DNA of 64,000 bases, taken from UBA1479 sp002706405. GTDB taxonomy: Bacteria; Pseudomonadota; Alphaproteobacteria; Rhodospirillales; Casp-alpha2. The notes beneath the pieces were generated by a model. It was not told the origin of the DNA. It saw only the letters and a program-made list of their open reading frames with translations, and searched no databases. Position numbers and translations under genes: made by a program. The stretch spans positions 186,001 through 250,000 of the forward strand of contig CAXATO010000001.1 of the NCBI GenBank assembly GCA_963972255.1, given 5' to 3'. Of this stretch, positions 25,224 to 34,200 are shown one piece after another. Position 1 is the first letter of the stretch. Each line of letters starts with the position of its first letter.

Positions 25224-26669
25224 GTGCAGCGCCTGCTTTTGGTCGAAGATGACCCACCGCTGGCGCGCGTCTATCAAGAATATCTGAGATCGGAACCTTA
25301 CGAGGTCGTCCATGCCGAAACCGGCAAGGAGGCCTTGACGGCGTTGGCCGACGGTTCGTTCGATGCGCTTGTTCTGGACGTTCAACTTCCCGATATGAGC
25401 GGCCTGGAAATCCTGAAGAAGGTTTCCCAGGAGAATTCCCGTACGGCGGTTGTCGTCATCACGGCCCATGGCTCGATCAACATGGCCGTGGACGCCATGC
25501 GCGAAGGGGCGGCCGACTTCCTGATGAAGCCGTTCAATGCCGAACGCCTGATCTTCACGCTGCGCAATGCGCTGGAGCGTCAGGAACTGAAGGGCATCGT
25601 GCAGATCCTGAAGAAGGATTTCACCCGCGAGACCTATTGCGGCTTTATCGGCAAATCATTGCCCATGCAGGCCGTCTATCGGATCATCGATTCCGCGGCA
25701 CCGTCCAAGGCAACGGTGTTCATTACCGGAGAATCAGGCACCGGCAAGGAAGTCTGTGCCGAGGCCCTGCATAGCCAGAGCCCGCGCACGGACAAGCCGT
25801 TCATCACCTTGAACTGCGGCGCCATTCCCCAGGAATTGATGGAAAGCGAGATTTTCGGCCATGTGAAGGGGGCCTTTACGGGGGCCCATGCCAATCGGGA
25901 CGGAGCGGCGACCCTGGCCGACGGCGGCACGCTGTTTCTGGACGAAATCTGTGAAATGGACCTGTCGCTTCAGGTCAAGCTGCTGCGCTTTATTCAGACC
26001 GGCGGGTTCCAGAAGGTCGGCAATTCGAATATGGAAAAGGTCGATGTCCGCTTCGTCTGCGCGACCAACAAGGATCCCTGGGAAGAGGTCGAAAAGGGCA
26101 CGTTCCGGGAAGATCTGTATTTCCGCCTTCACGTCATCCCCATCCACCTGCCGCCGCTGCGTGACCGGGGCGACGACATCCTGAATATCGCCGGCCGGTT
26201 CCTGACCGAGTTCGCGGCGGAGGAAGGCAAGGCGTTCCAGGTATTTGACGACGAGGCGGCGGCGATCCTCTCCGGGTTCCCCTGGCCGGGGAACGTGCGC
26301 CAGCTTCAGAATGTGATCCGCAACGTCGTCGTTCTGCATGACGGTGACACGGTGACCGCCGATATGCTGCCGCCACCGTTGGGGGCCGGGATGGGGCAAG
26401 CAAGGCCCGCCGCAACGGTCAGGCCGTCATCGGCATCATCGACGCAGTCAAATGCACAACCGGCGGACAAGGGGGAGGCGCAGGGCAATATCGTCATTCG
26501 GCCCTTGTGGCAGGTTGAACAGGAATTGATCAACGCGGCGATCAGCCAGTGCGACGGCAACGTATCGCGGGCGGCGGCACTGTTGGAGTTGAGTCCGTCG
26601 ACGGTGTACAGGCGCTTGCGCGAGGCCGAGGAAAAGGCCGAAGGCGGGGGCGGCGACATTGTGGATTAG
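25224..26669 (+). CDS. Sigma-54-dependent response regulator (NtrC/LuxO type)
   Basis: A 481-residue transcriptional activator. Receiver domain at residues 3-115 with acidic pocket EDD (8-10), phosphoacceptor Asp-52 in LDVQLPD and Lys in LMKPF. AAA+ domain has Walker A GESGTGKE (169-176), the sigma-54-contacting GAFTGA loop (216-221) and Walker B LFLDEI. A Fis-type helix-turn-helix (NVSRAAALLELSPSTVYRRL) closes the protein. The GTG at 25224 is the first usual start, but no good ribosome site precedes it. The architecture matches LuxO closely. The facing receiver and Hpt genes are probable phosphate donors. Confidence 0.9.
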   Translation: MQRLLLVEDDPPLARVYQEYLRSEPYEVVHAETGKEALTALADGSFDALVLDVQLPDMSGLEILKKVSQENSRTAVVVITAHGSINMAVDAMREGAADFLMKPFNAERLIFTLRNALERQELKGIVQILKKDFTRETYCGFIGKSLPMQAVYRIIDSAAPSKATVFITGESGTGKEVCAEALHSQSPRTDKPFITLNCGAIPQELMESEIFGHVKGAFTGAHANRDGAATLADGGTLFLDEICEMDLSLQVKLLRFIQTGGFQKVGNSNMEKVDVRFVCATNKDPWEEVEKGTFREDLYFRLHVIPIHLPPLRDRGDDILNIAGRFLTEFAAEEGKAFQVFDDEAAAILSGFPWPGNVRQLQNVIRNVVVLHDGDTVTADMLPPPLGAGMGQARPAATVRPSSASSTQSNAQPADKGEAQGNIVIRPLWQVEQELINAAISQCDGNVSRAAALLELSPSTVYRRLREAEEKAEGGGGDIVD

Positions 26670-26699
26670 AGAGGTGGGCCGTAGAGGCAGCGCGGTCCG

Positions 26700-27062
26700 T
26701 TACCCAGCGTTTTCCCGCACATAGGCCGCGAGTTCCCGCTTCGCCGTTTCAAGAGCGTTCGTCAACTCGGGAACCAGCCGGTTAACGGCGGGATGATCCC
26801 CCAATTTTCCACGGGCTTCCAGTTCGGCACAGATCTGGCGCACCGTGCCGGCGCCGAACGTTGCGGAACTGCTTTTGAGGGCATGAGCTTCGGCGGCGAT
26901 GCCGGCAAGGTCCGCCGCCGCCAAATGGTGGTTGATCTTGTCGATCCGGGTGTTCGCGGATTTGACGAAAACCTCGATCAGTTCCGGGACCAGCTCGCGG
27001 CTGGTGTCGGCCTCAAGCGCCGCGAGAATTCGTCGGTCAATCGACGTTGTCGGGTCGGGCAT
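26700..27062 (-). CDS. Hpt (histidine phosphotransfer) domain protein
   Basis: A 120-residue stand-alone histidine phosphotransfer protein. The hallmark is AHALKSSSATFGA with phosphorylatable His-60, in a four-helix bundle of typical length. ATG 27062 is preceded by AGGGGG. It lies 13 bp after the receiver-domain gene on the same strand and faces the LuxO-like activator, so it plausibly shuttles phosphate between a hybrid kinase, the receiver protein and the activator, as LuxU does. The kinase is not next to it; one sensor kinase lies at 34740. Confidence 0.88.
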   Translation of the reverse strand: MPDPTTSIDRRILAALEADTSRELVPELIEVFVKSANTRIDKINHHLAAADLAGIAAEAHALKSSSATFGAGTVRQICAELEARGKLGDHPAVNRLVPELTNALETAKRELAAYVRENAG

Positions 27063-27075
27063 GAAATGGCCCCCT

Positions 27076-27600
27076 TCAGCTCGCAACGCGGCGCGACAGC
27101 GTGCCAAGGATGACACGGAACAGCTTATCCCTGCGCACGGGCTTTTCCATGCACACATCAAAACCGGCATCCCGCATTTCCGCAAGGCGTTTCGGCGACA
27201 CGTCGCTGGTGATTGCGATCAGCGGAAGGTCGGCATTTGCATTGGGCAGGGAACGGATCGCCTGCGCGGTTTCCAATCCGCCCATTTCCGGCATGTTGAT
27301 GTCGAGCAGAAATAAATCCACCGGCTTGGTGCCGATGATATCGAGCGCCATGCGGCCGTTTTCCACGGCCGTTACGGTAATGCCCGACTTTTCAAGCAGG
27401 CTGCCAAGGACCAGACGGTTCGATATGTCGTCGTCGGCCAGGACGACATGCCATTCCAGAGTGCCGCCGTCATCTTCCGTTAAGCGGTCGCCGATCCAGC
27501 GGCGCAGATTGTCGAAATCCGCGTCATTCTGAAAGCGACTGCTGAGCGGCAAAGCGTCAAAATCTTCAAAAAGGGCGCTTTGACTTTGACTTTCGGGCAT
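27076..27600 (-). CDS. Single-receiver-domain response regulator with N-terminal extension
   Basis: A 174-residue protein with a receiver domain at about residues 50-170: acidic pair ADDD, phosphoacceptor Asp-100 in LLDINMPE, the IAITSD switch Thr/Ser and Lys in MEKPV. There is no output domain, so it is a phosphorelay intermediate or acts by protein contact. The first ~48 residues are an acidic, serine-containing extension with no recognised fold. It is co-directional with the Hpt gene and the pair probably forms one operon. Confidence 0.9.
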   Translation of the reverse strand: MPESQSQSALFEDFDALPLSSRFQNDADFDNLRRWIGDRLTEDDGGTLEWHVVLADDDISNRLVLGSLLEKSGITVTAVENGRMALDIIGTKPVDLFLLDINMPEMGGLETAQAIRSLPNANADLPLIAITSDVSPKRLAEMRDAGFDVCMEKPVRRDKLFRVILGTLSRRVAS

Positions 27601-27720
27601 GCGGGGTCACTTCACTTCTGTCCTCAGGGAGACAGATAGCTGTGACGCAACATCCATGCCAATCTGCATATGATATTGTTCAAATTGGTCGATGGTCCGG
27701 CGCGCCGGGCGCGACGGGGA

Positions 27721-29541
27721 TTAGCGCCCGATGGCATAGCCCTGCATGAAACGCGGATTGGCGGCCGCCTTGAGCAGTCCGTCTTCCTTGCAGGCGGCGG
27801 TCATGCGGCCGATGCACCAGTCGTCGTCGACTTCCAGGTTATGGCCGCGACGCGCCAGTTCCTTTTGCGTTTCCACCGGGAACCGGCCTTCGATGACCAG
27901 ATGGCCCGGTTCCCAATGGCGGGGATAGAACGACGACGGAAAATGCTTGGTGTGGAAGGCCGGCGCGTCGATGGCTTCCTGCATGTTCAGGCCGTAATGA
28001 ACCTTGCGCACGAAGTAACCAAGCGCCCATTGATCCTGTGAATCGCCGCCCGGCGTGCCGAAGGGCATCCAGGCTTTGCCGTCGCGCAGGGCAAAGCCCG
28101 GGCTGAGCGTGGTCCGTGGGCGCATCTTTGGCTGCAGGCGATCCTGCTTCTTTTCGTCGAGCCAGTACATCTGGCCCCGGTTGGTCAGGCAGAAGCCGAG
28201 GCCGGGAATGGCCGGGTTGCTCTGCAGCCAGCCGCCGGACGGCGTGCCGGAAATCATGTTGCCGTCCTTGTCGATGATGTCGAAGTGGCAGGTATCGCCG
28301 GCGGTATGGCCGTCGTGGGCGACTTCCATGTCGTCGAAACGGGCTACGGTCGGCTCGCCGGTGCCAAGCGCGCTCGGCTGGGCCCGCTCGTCCGCCGTCG
28401 GCATGCGCAGGATCGGATCGGCGCCGAAGCCGGGCACGTCGCCGGGCCGAAGTTCAAGCGAGGCCGTGTCCGTGATCAGGGCGCGGCGCGCGTCGTTGTA
28501 GGCATCGGACAGCAGGACATCCATGGGGATGTCGATGAAGTCGGGATCGCCGTAGAACTTTTCCCGGTCGGCGAAGGCAAGCTTGGCGCATTCGGTGACG
28601 ACGTGCACGAAGTCCGGTCCCGTGAAGGGCATGGACGACAGGTCGAACCCCTTGAGCAAGGCGAGCTGCTGCAACAGCGCCGGCCCCTGGCCCCAGGGGC
28701 CGGTCTTGCACACGGTATAATTCAGATAATCGTAGGTCAGCGGATCTTCGATGGTCGCCTTCCAATTGGCGAGGTCATCACCCGTCAGCAGTCCGGCGTG
28801 CCGTTCGCCGGTGGTGTCCATGACCGGGGTGCGCATGAAGGTGTCGATGGCTTCCGCGACGAAGCCCTTGTACCACACGTCATGGGCGGCGTTGATTTCC
28901 GCTTCGCGCCCACCACCGGCGGACTCGGCTTCCTTCAGTACCCGGCGATACATGTCGGCCATGATCTCGTTCTTGAACAAGGTGCCGGCCTCGGGCACCT
29001 GGCCGTTCTTCAGCCAGATGTCGCGGGACGTGTGCCATTCGTCTTCGAACATCGGCTTGATGGTCGCGATGGTGTTGCAGATGTTGGGCACCAGGGCATA
29101 GCCGTTGGCCGCGAAATTGATCGCCGGTTCCAGAACCTCGCGCAGGCGCATGGTGCCGAAATCGCGGAGCAGGGTGGTCCAGGCGCTGAAAGCTCCCGGC
29201 ACCACGGCCGCCAGATGGCCGGTGCCCGGCATGATCTTGTGCCCCATGGCGCGGTATTTTTCGATCGTCGCCGCGGCGGCGGACACGCCCTGACCGCAGA
29301 TGACCCGGGTCTTCGCGTCGTTCGCCGTGTGGATGATGATCGGCACGTCACCGCCCGGTCCGTTCAAATGGGGCTCCACCACCTGGAGGGCGAACCCGGT
29401 CGCCACGCCGGCGTCGAACGCATTGCCGCCCTTTTCCAGGATCGCCATGCCAACGGCGGTCGCCAGCCAATGGGTCGAGGTAACGACGCCAAAGGTGCCG
29501 AGGAGTTCAGGCCGGGTTGTGAAGGGCTGTGTTGCGGGCAT
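27721..29541 (-). CDS. ggt: Gamma-glutamyltransferase family protein, apparently without signal peptide
   Basis: A 606-residue Ntn-hydrolase of the gamma-glutamyltranspeptidase family. The autoprocessing nucleophile Thr is seen in GDTCHFDIIDKDGNMIS, and GGNAFDAGVATGFALQVVEPH and GPGGDVPIII match the N-terminal substrate-binding region. ATG 29541 is chosen because the family alignment begins there; upstream residues look non-coding. The N-terminus MPATQPFTTRPELLG has no signal peptide, unlike periplasmic glutathione hydrolases, so a cytoplasmic role (gamma-glutamyl amide or oxamate-type amidohydrolase) is possible. Divergent from the TRAP system. Confidence 0.87.
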   Translation of the reverse strand: MPATQPFTTRPELLGTFGVVTSTHWLATAVGMAILEKGGNAFDAGVATGFALQVVEPHLNGPGGDVPIIIHTANDAKTRVICGQGVSAAAATIEKYRAMGHKIMPGTGHLAAVVPGAFSAWTTLLRDFGTMRLREVLEPAINFAANGYALVPNICNTIATIKPMFEDEWHTSRDIWLKNGQVPEAGTLFKNEIMADMYRRVLKEAESAGGGREAEINAAHDVWYKGFVAEAIDTFMRTPVMDTTGERHAGLLTGDDLANWKATIEDPLTYDYLNYTVCKTGPWGQGPALLQQLALLKGFDLSSMPFTGPDFVHVVTECAKLAFADREKFYGDPDFIDIPMDVLLSDAYNDARRALITDTASLELRPGDVPGFGADPILRMPTADERAQPSALGTGEPTVARFDDMEVAHDGHTAGDTCHFDIIDKDGNMISGTPSGGWLQSNPAIPGLGFCLTNRGQMYWLDEKKQDRLQPKMRPRTTLSPGFALRDGKAWMPFGTPGGDSQDQWALGYFVRKVHYGLNMQEAIDAPAFHTKHFPSSFYPRHWEPGHLVIEGRFPVETQKELARRGHNLEVDDDWCIGRMTAACKEDGLLKAAANPRFMQGYAIGR

Positions 29542-29867
29542 GTCGAGTGACCTTTCGGAAGGAGGTGGGCGTGCGCGCCGGTGCGCACTCTTTCCTATCC
29601 CCTTCGCTGGCGGCCCGCAATAGGCTGACGGCCGGCAACGGAACGCAGTCCACAGCAGGGCCTGAAACACCCGATCGGGCAAAGCAGACTAAGTTTAAAG
29701 ACGGTGAGCGGTTTTGGGACGGTTTGAACTTGTCGAAGGCACCACATCAGATTACCGTTTCCATTACCGTACTCTAATGGGCGGCCAACGCCCACCGTAC
29801 GATATGACGAGCACAACGCTGCTCAGCACAACGCTGCATATATGCATTCTTTGGGAGGAAACCACTT
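29542..29867. promoter_or_regulatory. Divergent control region, ggt-like gene / TAXI TRAP operon
   Basis: 326 bp without a gene. It contains a 13-bp direct repeat AGCACAACGCTGC at 29810-29822 and 29825-29837, overlapped at its right end by a perfect 12-bp palindrome TGCATATATGCA (29835-29846). TGGGCG-N5-CGCCCA (29789-29804) forms a short hairpin, and ATTACCGT occurs twice (29751 and 29763). The repeat and palindrome lie 20-60 bp before the TRAP start, where a promoter and operator would be. GGGAGG at about 29851-29856 is the TAXI ribosome site. Confidence 0.5.
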
Positions 29868-30887
29868 ATGCATCAGCTCAATCGTTCGATTGCCGCACTG
29901 TCGATCATGTTCGCGACCAGCTTGGCGACCCCTGCCATGGCGCAGACGGATATCACTTGGGGAACCTCGGCGGTCGGTTCATCCGGACACCGGGCCCTCG
30001 TCAATCTGTCGACCGTCCTGAACAAGGAAATGAAGAACTATCAGGTCACCGTGCAGCCCATGCCGGGCGCCATTGTTTCGGTGAAAAGCTACGCCGCGGG
30101 CAAGACGCTTGGTTACTACGGCGCCGATATCGCCTTCTTCGAATTGGCGAACGGGACCAACCGCTTTAAGGGCTTCAAGGACCAAATGAAGCGCCAGCCG
30201 GTGCAATCGTTCTGGGCCTTCACGGTGGAGGTCGGCGCGGCCATCAACGCGCGCGACAAGGATAAGATCAAGTCCTGGGGCGACCTTACGGACAAGCAGG
30301 TGTTTTCCGGGCCTTTGCCTTGGGATACCCGGGCGCAGCTCGAACGCGGCCTTGCCGCCGTGGGCACCAAACACAAATACATCGAGGTCGATCTGTCGAC
30401 CGCCGGGTCGTTGATGGAATCCGGGCGTCTTGACGGGTTCATCGTCTACACCAATGCGGAATCCACCACGGCTCCCTGGATCACCGAAGCGGGCTTGGCC
30501 ACCAACTGGGTTGTCTTGAACCCGACCAAGGAAGAGGAAGCCAAATTGAAGAAGGCCGGCCTCGCCGTTGTCGACGTCCCGGCCTCGGCCTTCAAGCGGG
30601 ACATCGGCGCCCCCTCGGCCAAGCTCTTGCCGTTCTACTATGGCTTCCATGTCGGCATGGAGATTCCGGAAGCGGACGTCTATCGCATGCTGACCATCAT
30701 CGAAAAGAACGTCGATGAACTGGTCAAACTCGACAAGGCCTTTGCCCAGTTGAAGGACATGAAGGGCATGCAGCGCCGCGGCGTCGAATCCTCGATCGAC
30801 TTGGTTCCCGTCCATCCCGGGCTGGCCAAGTGGATGAAGGAAAAGGGCGTCTGGGACGCCAAGTGGGATAGCCGCATCGCCAAGTAA
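29868..30887 (+). CDS. TAXI-family TRAP transporter solute-binding protein
   Basis: A 339-residue secreted receptor of a tripartite ATP-independent transporter. A signal peptide ends at AMA-QT (residue ~25). The mature sequence starts ITWGTSAVGSSGH, the TAXI-type ligand-binding strand, followed by PMPGAIVSVKSYAAGKTLGYYGADIAF and the SGPLPWDTRAQLERGL region of the second lobe. Ligands of known TAXI receptors are glutamate and other small carboxylates. The fused membrane component follows, separated by a strong hairpin that should favour high receptor expression. The downstream TPP decarboxylase suggests a 2-oxo or related carboxylate ligand. Confidence 0.92.
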   Translation: MHQLNRSIAALSIMFATSLATPAMAQTDITWGTSAVGSSGHRALVNLSTVLNKEMKNYQVTVQPMPGAIVSVKSYAAGKTLGYYGADIAFFELANGTNRFKGFKDQMKRQPVQSFWAFTVEVGAAINARDKDKIKSWGDLTDKQVFSGPLPWDTRAQLERGLAAVGTKHKYIEVDLSTAGSLMESGRLDGFIVYTNAESTTAPWITEAGLATNWVVLNPTKEEEAKLKKAGLAVVDVPASAFKRDIGAPSAKLLPFYYGFHVGMEIPEADVYRMLTIIEKNVDELVKLDKAFAQLKDMKGMQRRGVESSIDLVPVHPGLAKWMKEKGVWDAKWDSRIAK

Positions 30888-30920
30888 GAACCGCCGCTTT
30901 TGCGGCCAACACGAAAATCA

Positions 30921-30947
30921 GGGGCGGGCGCTCTTGGCGCCCGCCCC
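30921..30947 (+). terminator. 11-bp perfect hairpin between TRAP receptor and permease genes
   Basis: GGGGCGGGCGC (30921-30931) pairs perfectly with GCGCCCGCCCC (30937-30947) around a TCTTG loop. No U-tract follows, so it is better read as an intercistronic stabiliser/attenuator that leaves more receptor than permease message than as a full terminator. Confidence 0.7.
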
Positions 30948-30970
30948 GCGTGATGTCGACAGGTGTCAGC

Positions 30971-32926
30971 ATGTCCGCCTCCCCTTATCCGAAGCGCCTG
31001 ATGGCCGCTCTTGACGGCCTCTATATGCTCACGGCCACGATCTTTTTTGTTTATCTATTCAATTACTTCATCAGCGGCGAAGGTGGTCCGACCGTCCTTG
31101 CGGTGACCATGTTGCCTGTGTGTTATGTCCTGTTCATTCTGCAGGCGCTGCGCACCAACGACCTTTACCCCAGCCTAGGCCCGATGACGAACATCGCCAT
31201 CGGCGCCGTTCAGATCGGTCTGGCGCTTGCCGTGCTCTATTACATGCGCTCGGAATTCTTCGCGATCCGCACCGACCGCGCCGGGTTTTGGAACACGACC
31301 GACATGATCATGGGCGGGATCATGGCGTTGTTGATCCTGGAATATACGCGCAAGCGGTATTTCGTGATCCTGGTCCTCAACGTCGTGCTGATCCTCTATG
31401 CCGTTTACGGCAATCATGTCGGCGGCATGTTCCACCACCCGGGCATGAGTTGGGAACGCATCGTAACGGCCTCAAGCCTGGAGATGACGACGGGAGTCTA
31501 TTCCCGCCTGCCGCAGTTGGCGCTTACCCTGATCGGGTCGTTCATTCTGGTCCTCAGCGTTCTGCGCGCGTTCGGCGGGGTTGAATCAATTCTTCTGGGC
31601 GCCGGCCTGATTTCGGCGAAATCGCCCTATGCCCTGCCGCAGGCCGCGGTCATCGGGTCGCTCGGCGTCGCGACGGTCAGTGGGTCGGGCGCGGCCAACG
31701 CCGCGGCGACGGGATCGGCAACCATTCCCGCGATGATCCAGTCGGGATTGCCGCGCGCAACGGCTGCGGCGATCGAGGCGGCGTCGTCCCTCGGCGGGCA
31801 GTTGATGCCGCCGATCATGGGGATCTCCGCTTTCCTGATGGCCGACTTCCTGGGGGAAAGCTATTTCGACGTGGTCGCCCGCGGCTACGCACCGGCCGTC
31901 ATCTACTTCGTCGCGCTGATCGCGTCGGTCTATCTGCTGTCGGTCCACTACCGCGCGGACACCGAGGTAACCTTGCCCGGTGGCACGTTCACGATCGGTG
32001 ACGCCGTCAACATCGGTGTGTTCGCCATGGTCGTGTTCGGGCTGATCGGGCTGATGGCGGTCACCCATATGGCGGCCATGATCGCCGCCTTGACCATCTT
32101 CGTGATGGTGGCGCCGGTCATGTTCAGCATTGATGCCTACCGTCGCTTCAGGGTGGAAGGCAGACCGTCGATCCGCCAGTTGCTGACCCCGATCGGGCGG
32201 ATGATCGATGCGTTCTCGTCCATGACGGCGGACCTGACTTTGCTGCTTGCGGCCTTGTCGATCATGACGGGCGTGTTCGTCATTACCGGTATCCCGACCA
32301 AGGTCGGCGTGCTGATGCTGGAAGCCGCCGGCATCAACCTGATCGCCATGGCGGTGATCGCCTTCCTGTTCGGTGCCCTGGTCGGCACCGGCCTGCCGCC
32401 GGCCCCGACCTACATCCTGACCGCCCTGGTCATCGCGCCGCCCATGATCAAGGCCGGCGTCGATCCCTGGGTCGTCCATTTCTACGCCTTTTTCCTGGCG
32501 GTCTGGGGCGAGTTGACGCCACCCACTTCGGTGGTCGCCGCGGTGACGGCGAAGATTGCGGATGCGTCGTTCATGCGAACGTTGGGCCGCGCGCTGATGC
32601 TTTGCGTTTCCTTGTTCACCCTGATGGCGGGCGTCTTCATCCGTCCGGAACTGGTGAAGCAGCCCGGGGTGGATCAACTGGCCGCACTCGGCCTCATTCT
32701 CGTGCCGACCTTGGGCATCGTGTTTGCCATTCAGGCCCGCTTCGCGACCGACCGGATAAGGAATTTGACGGCACGTGGCGTGCTGATGGTGGTGTCGCTG
32801 TTCGCGCTTCTGTATCCGGATGACGCCATTGCGGCCATCGCCTGCGTGCCGGTTCTGCTGATCATCGTCGCCTGGGTGCTGTACCAGCGACCACGGCAGA
32901 TCCGGGCCGCCAAGGCATCCGGCTGA
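30971..32926 (+). CDS. TRAP transporter permease, fused small and large membrane subunits
   Basis: A ~650-residue inner-membrane protein combining the 4-helix DctQ-like and 12-helix DctM-like components, the usual arrangement in TAXI TRAP systems. Seen are SGSGAANAAATGSATIPAMIQSG and GALVGTGLPPAPTYILTALVIAPPMIKAGVDP, the conserved large-subunit motifs, and EAASSLGGQLMPPIMGISAFLMAD. ATG 30971 has AGGTG five bases upstream and is preferred; ATG 30953 lies directly against the hairpin. Uses the sodium or proton gradient to import the ligand delivered by the receptor. Confidence 0.92.
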   Translation: MSASPYPKRLMAALDGLYMLTATIFFVYLFNYFISGEGGPTVLAVTMLPVCYVLFILQALRTNDLYPSLGPMTNIAIGAVQIGLALAVLYYMRSEFFAIRTDRAGFWNTTDMIMGGIMALLILEYTRKRYFVILVLNVVLILYAVYGNHVGGMFHHPGMSWERIVTASSLEMTTGVYSRLPQLALTLIGSFILVLSVLRAFGGVESILLGAGLISAKSPYALPQAAVIGSLGVATVSGSGAANAAATGSATIPAMIQSGLPRATAAAIEAASSLGGQLMPPIMGISAFLMADFLGESYFDVVARGYAPAVIYFVALIASVYLLSVHYRADTEVTLPGGTFTIGDAVNIGVFAMVVFGLIGLMAVTHMAAMIAALTIFVMVAPVMFSIDAYRRFRVEGRPSIRQLLTPIGRMIDAFSSMTADLTLLLAALSIMTGVFVITGIPTKVGVLMLEAAGINLIAMAVIAFLFGALVGTGLPPAPTYILTALVIAPPMIKAGVDPWVVHFYAFFLAVWGELTPPTSVVAAVTAKIADASFMRTLGRALMLCVSLFTLMAGVFIRPELVKQPGVDQLAALGLILVPTLGIVFAIQARFATDRIRNLTARGVLMVVSLFALLYPDDAIAAIACVPVLLIIVAWVLYQRPRQIRAAKASG

Positions 32927-33022
32927 TAAAATCTCAACCCACGCCCAGATAATCTCAATTGGCGGGCAGGGGCATCATTTCTAAGATCATCTCACCCGTA
33001 ACGGACGGAACAGCCAAGAACC

Positions 33023-33544
33023 ATGACAGAAAATTACGCCTGGGCGCCGGATATCTACGACGTCCTCAAGGATTTGGACGTGCGCCAAGTTGCCTATGTC
33101 CCCGATGCGGGCCATGCCCGACTGCTCAAGATGTGCGAAGCGGACAACGCCATGCGTTGCATTCCGCTGACGACCGAGGAAGAAGGCATCAGCCTGTCCG
33201 CCGGTGCCTGGCTTGGCGGTGAGCGGGCGGTGATGCTGCTTCAGTCTTCGGGCGTGGGGAATTGCATCAACATGATCTCACTGGCCAATACCTGCCGCTT
33301 TCCGTTGCTGATGCTGGTTACCATGCGGGCCCAGTGGCGCGAGTTCAATCCATGGCAGAAACCCATGGGTGAGGGCACGCGCCCGGCCCTGGAGGCCATG
33401 GGCGTGAAAGTCACACAAGTTGACGAGCCGGATCAGGTCGGTGAGACGGTGCGCTCGGCCGGCGAGCAGGCCTATGGCTGGCCGGACATGGCGGCGGTGC
33501 TTCTTCATCAGAAGCTCATGCCCGTGAAGACTTTCGGCAAGTAA
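33023..33544 (+). CDS. TPP-dependent 2-oxoacid decarboxylase, PYR subunit (ComD-like)
   Basis: A 173-residue protein with the N-terminal pyrimidine-binding half of a thiamine-diphosphate enzyme. VAYVPDAGHARLL, the activating-Glu segment TTEEEGISLSAGAWLGG and LLQSSGVGNCINMISL align in pattern with sulfopyruvate/phosphonopyruvate decarboxylase alpha chains, but it is clearly divergent from the comD copy at 41750. It pairs with the next gene, 15 bp away. It should decarboxylate a 3-substituted 2-oxoacid to an aldehyde, which the aldehyde dehydrogenase at 35872 could oxidise. Confidence 0.8.
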   Translation: MTENYAWAPDIYDVLKDLDVRQVAYVPDAGHARLLKMCEADNAMRCIPLTTEEEGISLSAGAWLGGERAVMLLQSSGVGNCINMISLANTCRFPLLMLVTMRAQWREFNPWQKPMGEGTRPALEAMGVKVTQVDEPDQVGETVRSAGEQAYGWPDMAAVLLHQKLMPVKTFGK

Positions 33545-33559
33545 GGCGGGAACACGAAC

Positions 33560-34168
33560 ATGGATAAGCAACGCGCTGACAATTACGAACTGCACCGCCG
33601 CGAGGTCGCCAAGACCCTGCTGAAGGACCGCACCGACGACTTCCTGGTCGTCACCGGCCTGGGCTCCCCCAACTGGGACGCCACCAATGCCGGCGATCAT
33701 CCGCTGACCTTCCCCTTGTGGGGGGCGATGGGCGGGGCCGCCACCATGGGCCTGGGCCTGGCAACCGCACAGCCGGGCAAGCGGGTCATGGTGATGACCG
33801 GCGACGGGGAAATGCTCATGGCCATGGGCTCTTTCGCGACCATCGCCACGCAGCGGGTCGAGAATCTGGCGATCATCGTGTTCGACAACGAACGCTATGG
33901 CGAAACCGGCATGCAGGCGACCCATACGGCGGGACCCGTCGACATGGCCGCCGTCGCCAAGGCCTGCGGCTTTCCGGTCACGGCCACGGTCAAGACCGAA
34001 GCCGAACTGATGGCGGCCCTGCCGCTGATCAAGGAAACCAAGGGACCGGTGTTCGTCGACATCAAGGTCAAGGCCGAACCGCTGCCCTTCATCCTGCCGA
34101 CCAAGGACGGGGTGCATCTGAAGAACCGGTTCCGGGAAAGGCTGTTGGGGCCCGACAGCCTGCTTTAG
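33560..34168 (+). CDS. TPP-dependent 2-oxoacid decarboxylase, PP subunit (ComE-like)
   Basis: A 202-residue diphosphate-binding half. The TPP motif is present: MTGDGEMLMAMGSFATIA followed by IIVFDNERYGETG, with the metal-binding Asp and Asn. FPLWGAMGGAATMGLGLATA is the usual preceding strand. Together with the previous gene it makes a split decarboxylase of the sulfopyruvate/phosphonopyruvate type. C-terminal residues (IKVKAEPLPFILP) correspond to the end of ComE-like chains. Specificity is not deducible: sulfopyruvate, phosphonopyruvate or another 2-oxoacid. Confidence 0.8.
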   Translation: MDKQRADNYELHRREVAKTLLKDRTDDFLVVTGLGSPNWDATNAGDHPLTFPLWGAMGGAATMGLGLATAQPGKRVMVMTGDGEMLMAMGSFATIATQRVENLAIIVFDNERYGETGMQATHTAGPVDMAAVAKACGFPVTATVKTEAELMAALPLIKETKGPVFVDIKVKAEPLPFILPTKDGVHLKNRFRERLLGPDSLL

Positions 34169-34200
34169 AGTGCCTGCATGTTGAGCAGGAGGATGCATTT

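Noticed and set aside
27697..27708. CCGGCGCGCCGG palindrome after the ggt-like gene
   Set aside because: No loop and no U-tract; short GC palindromes are common at this composition.
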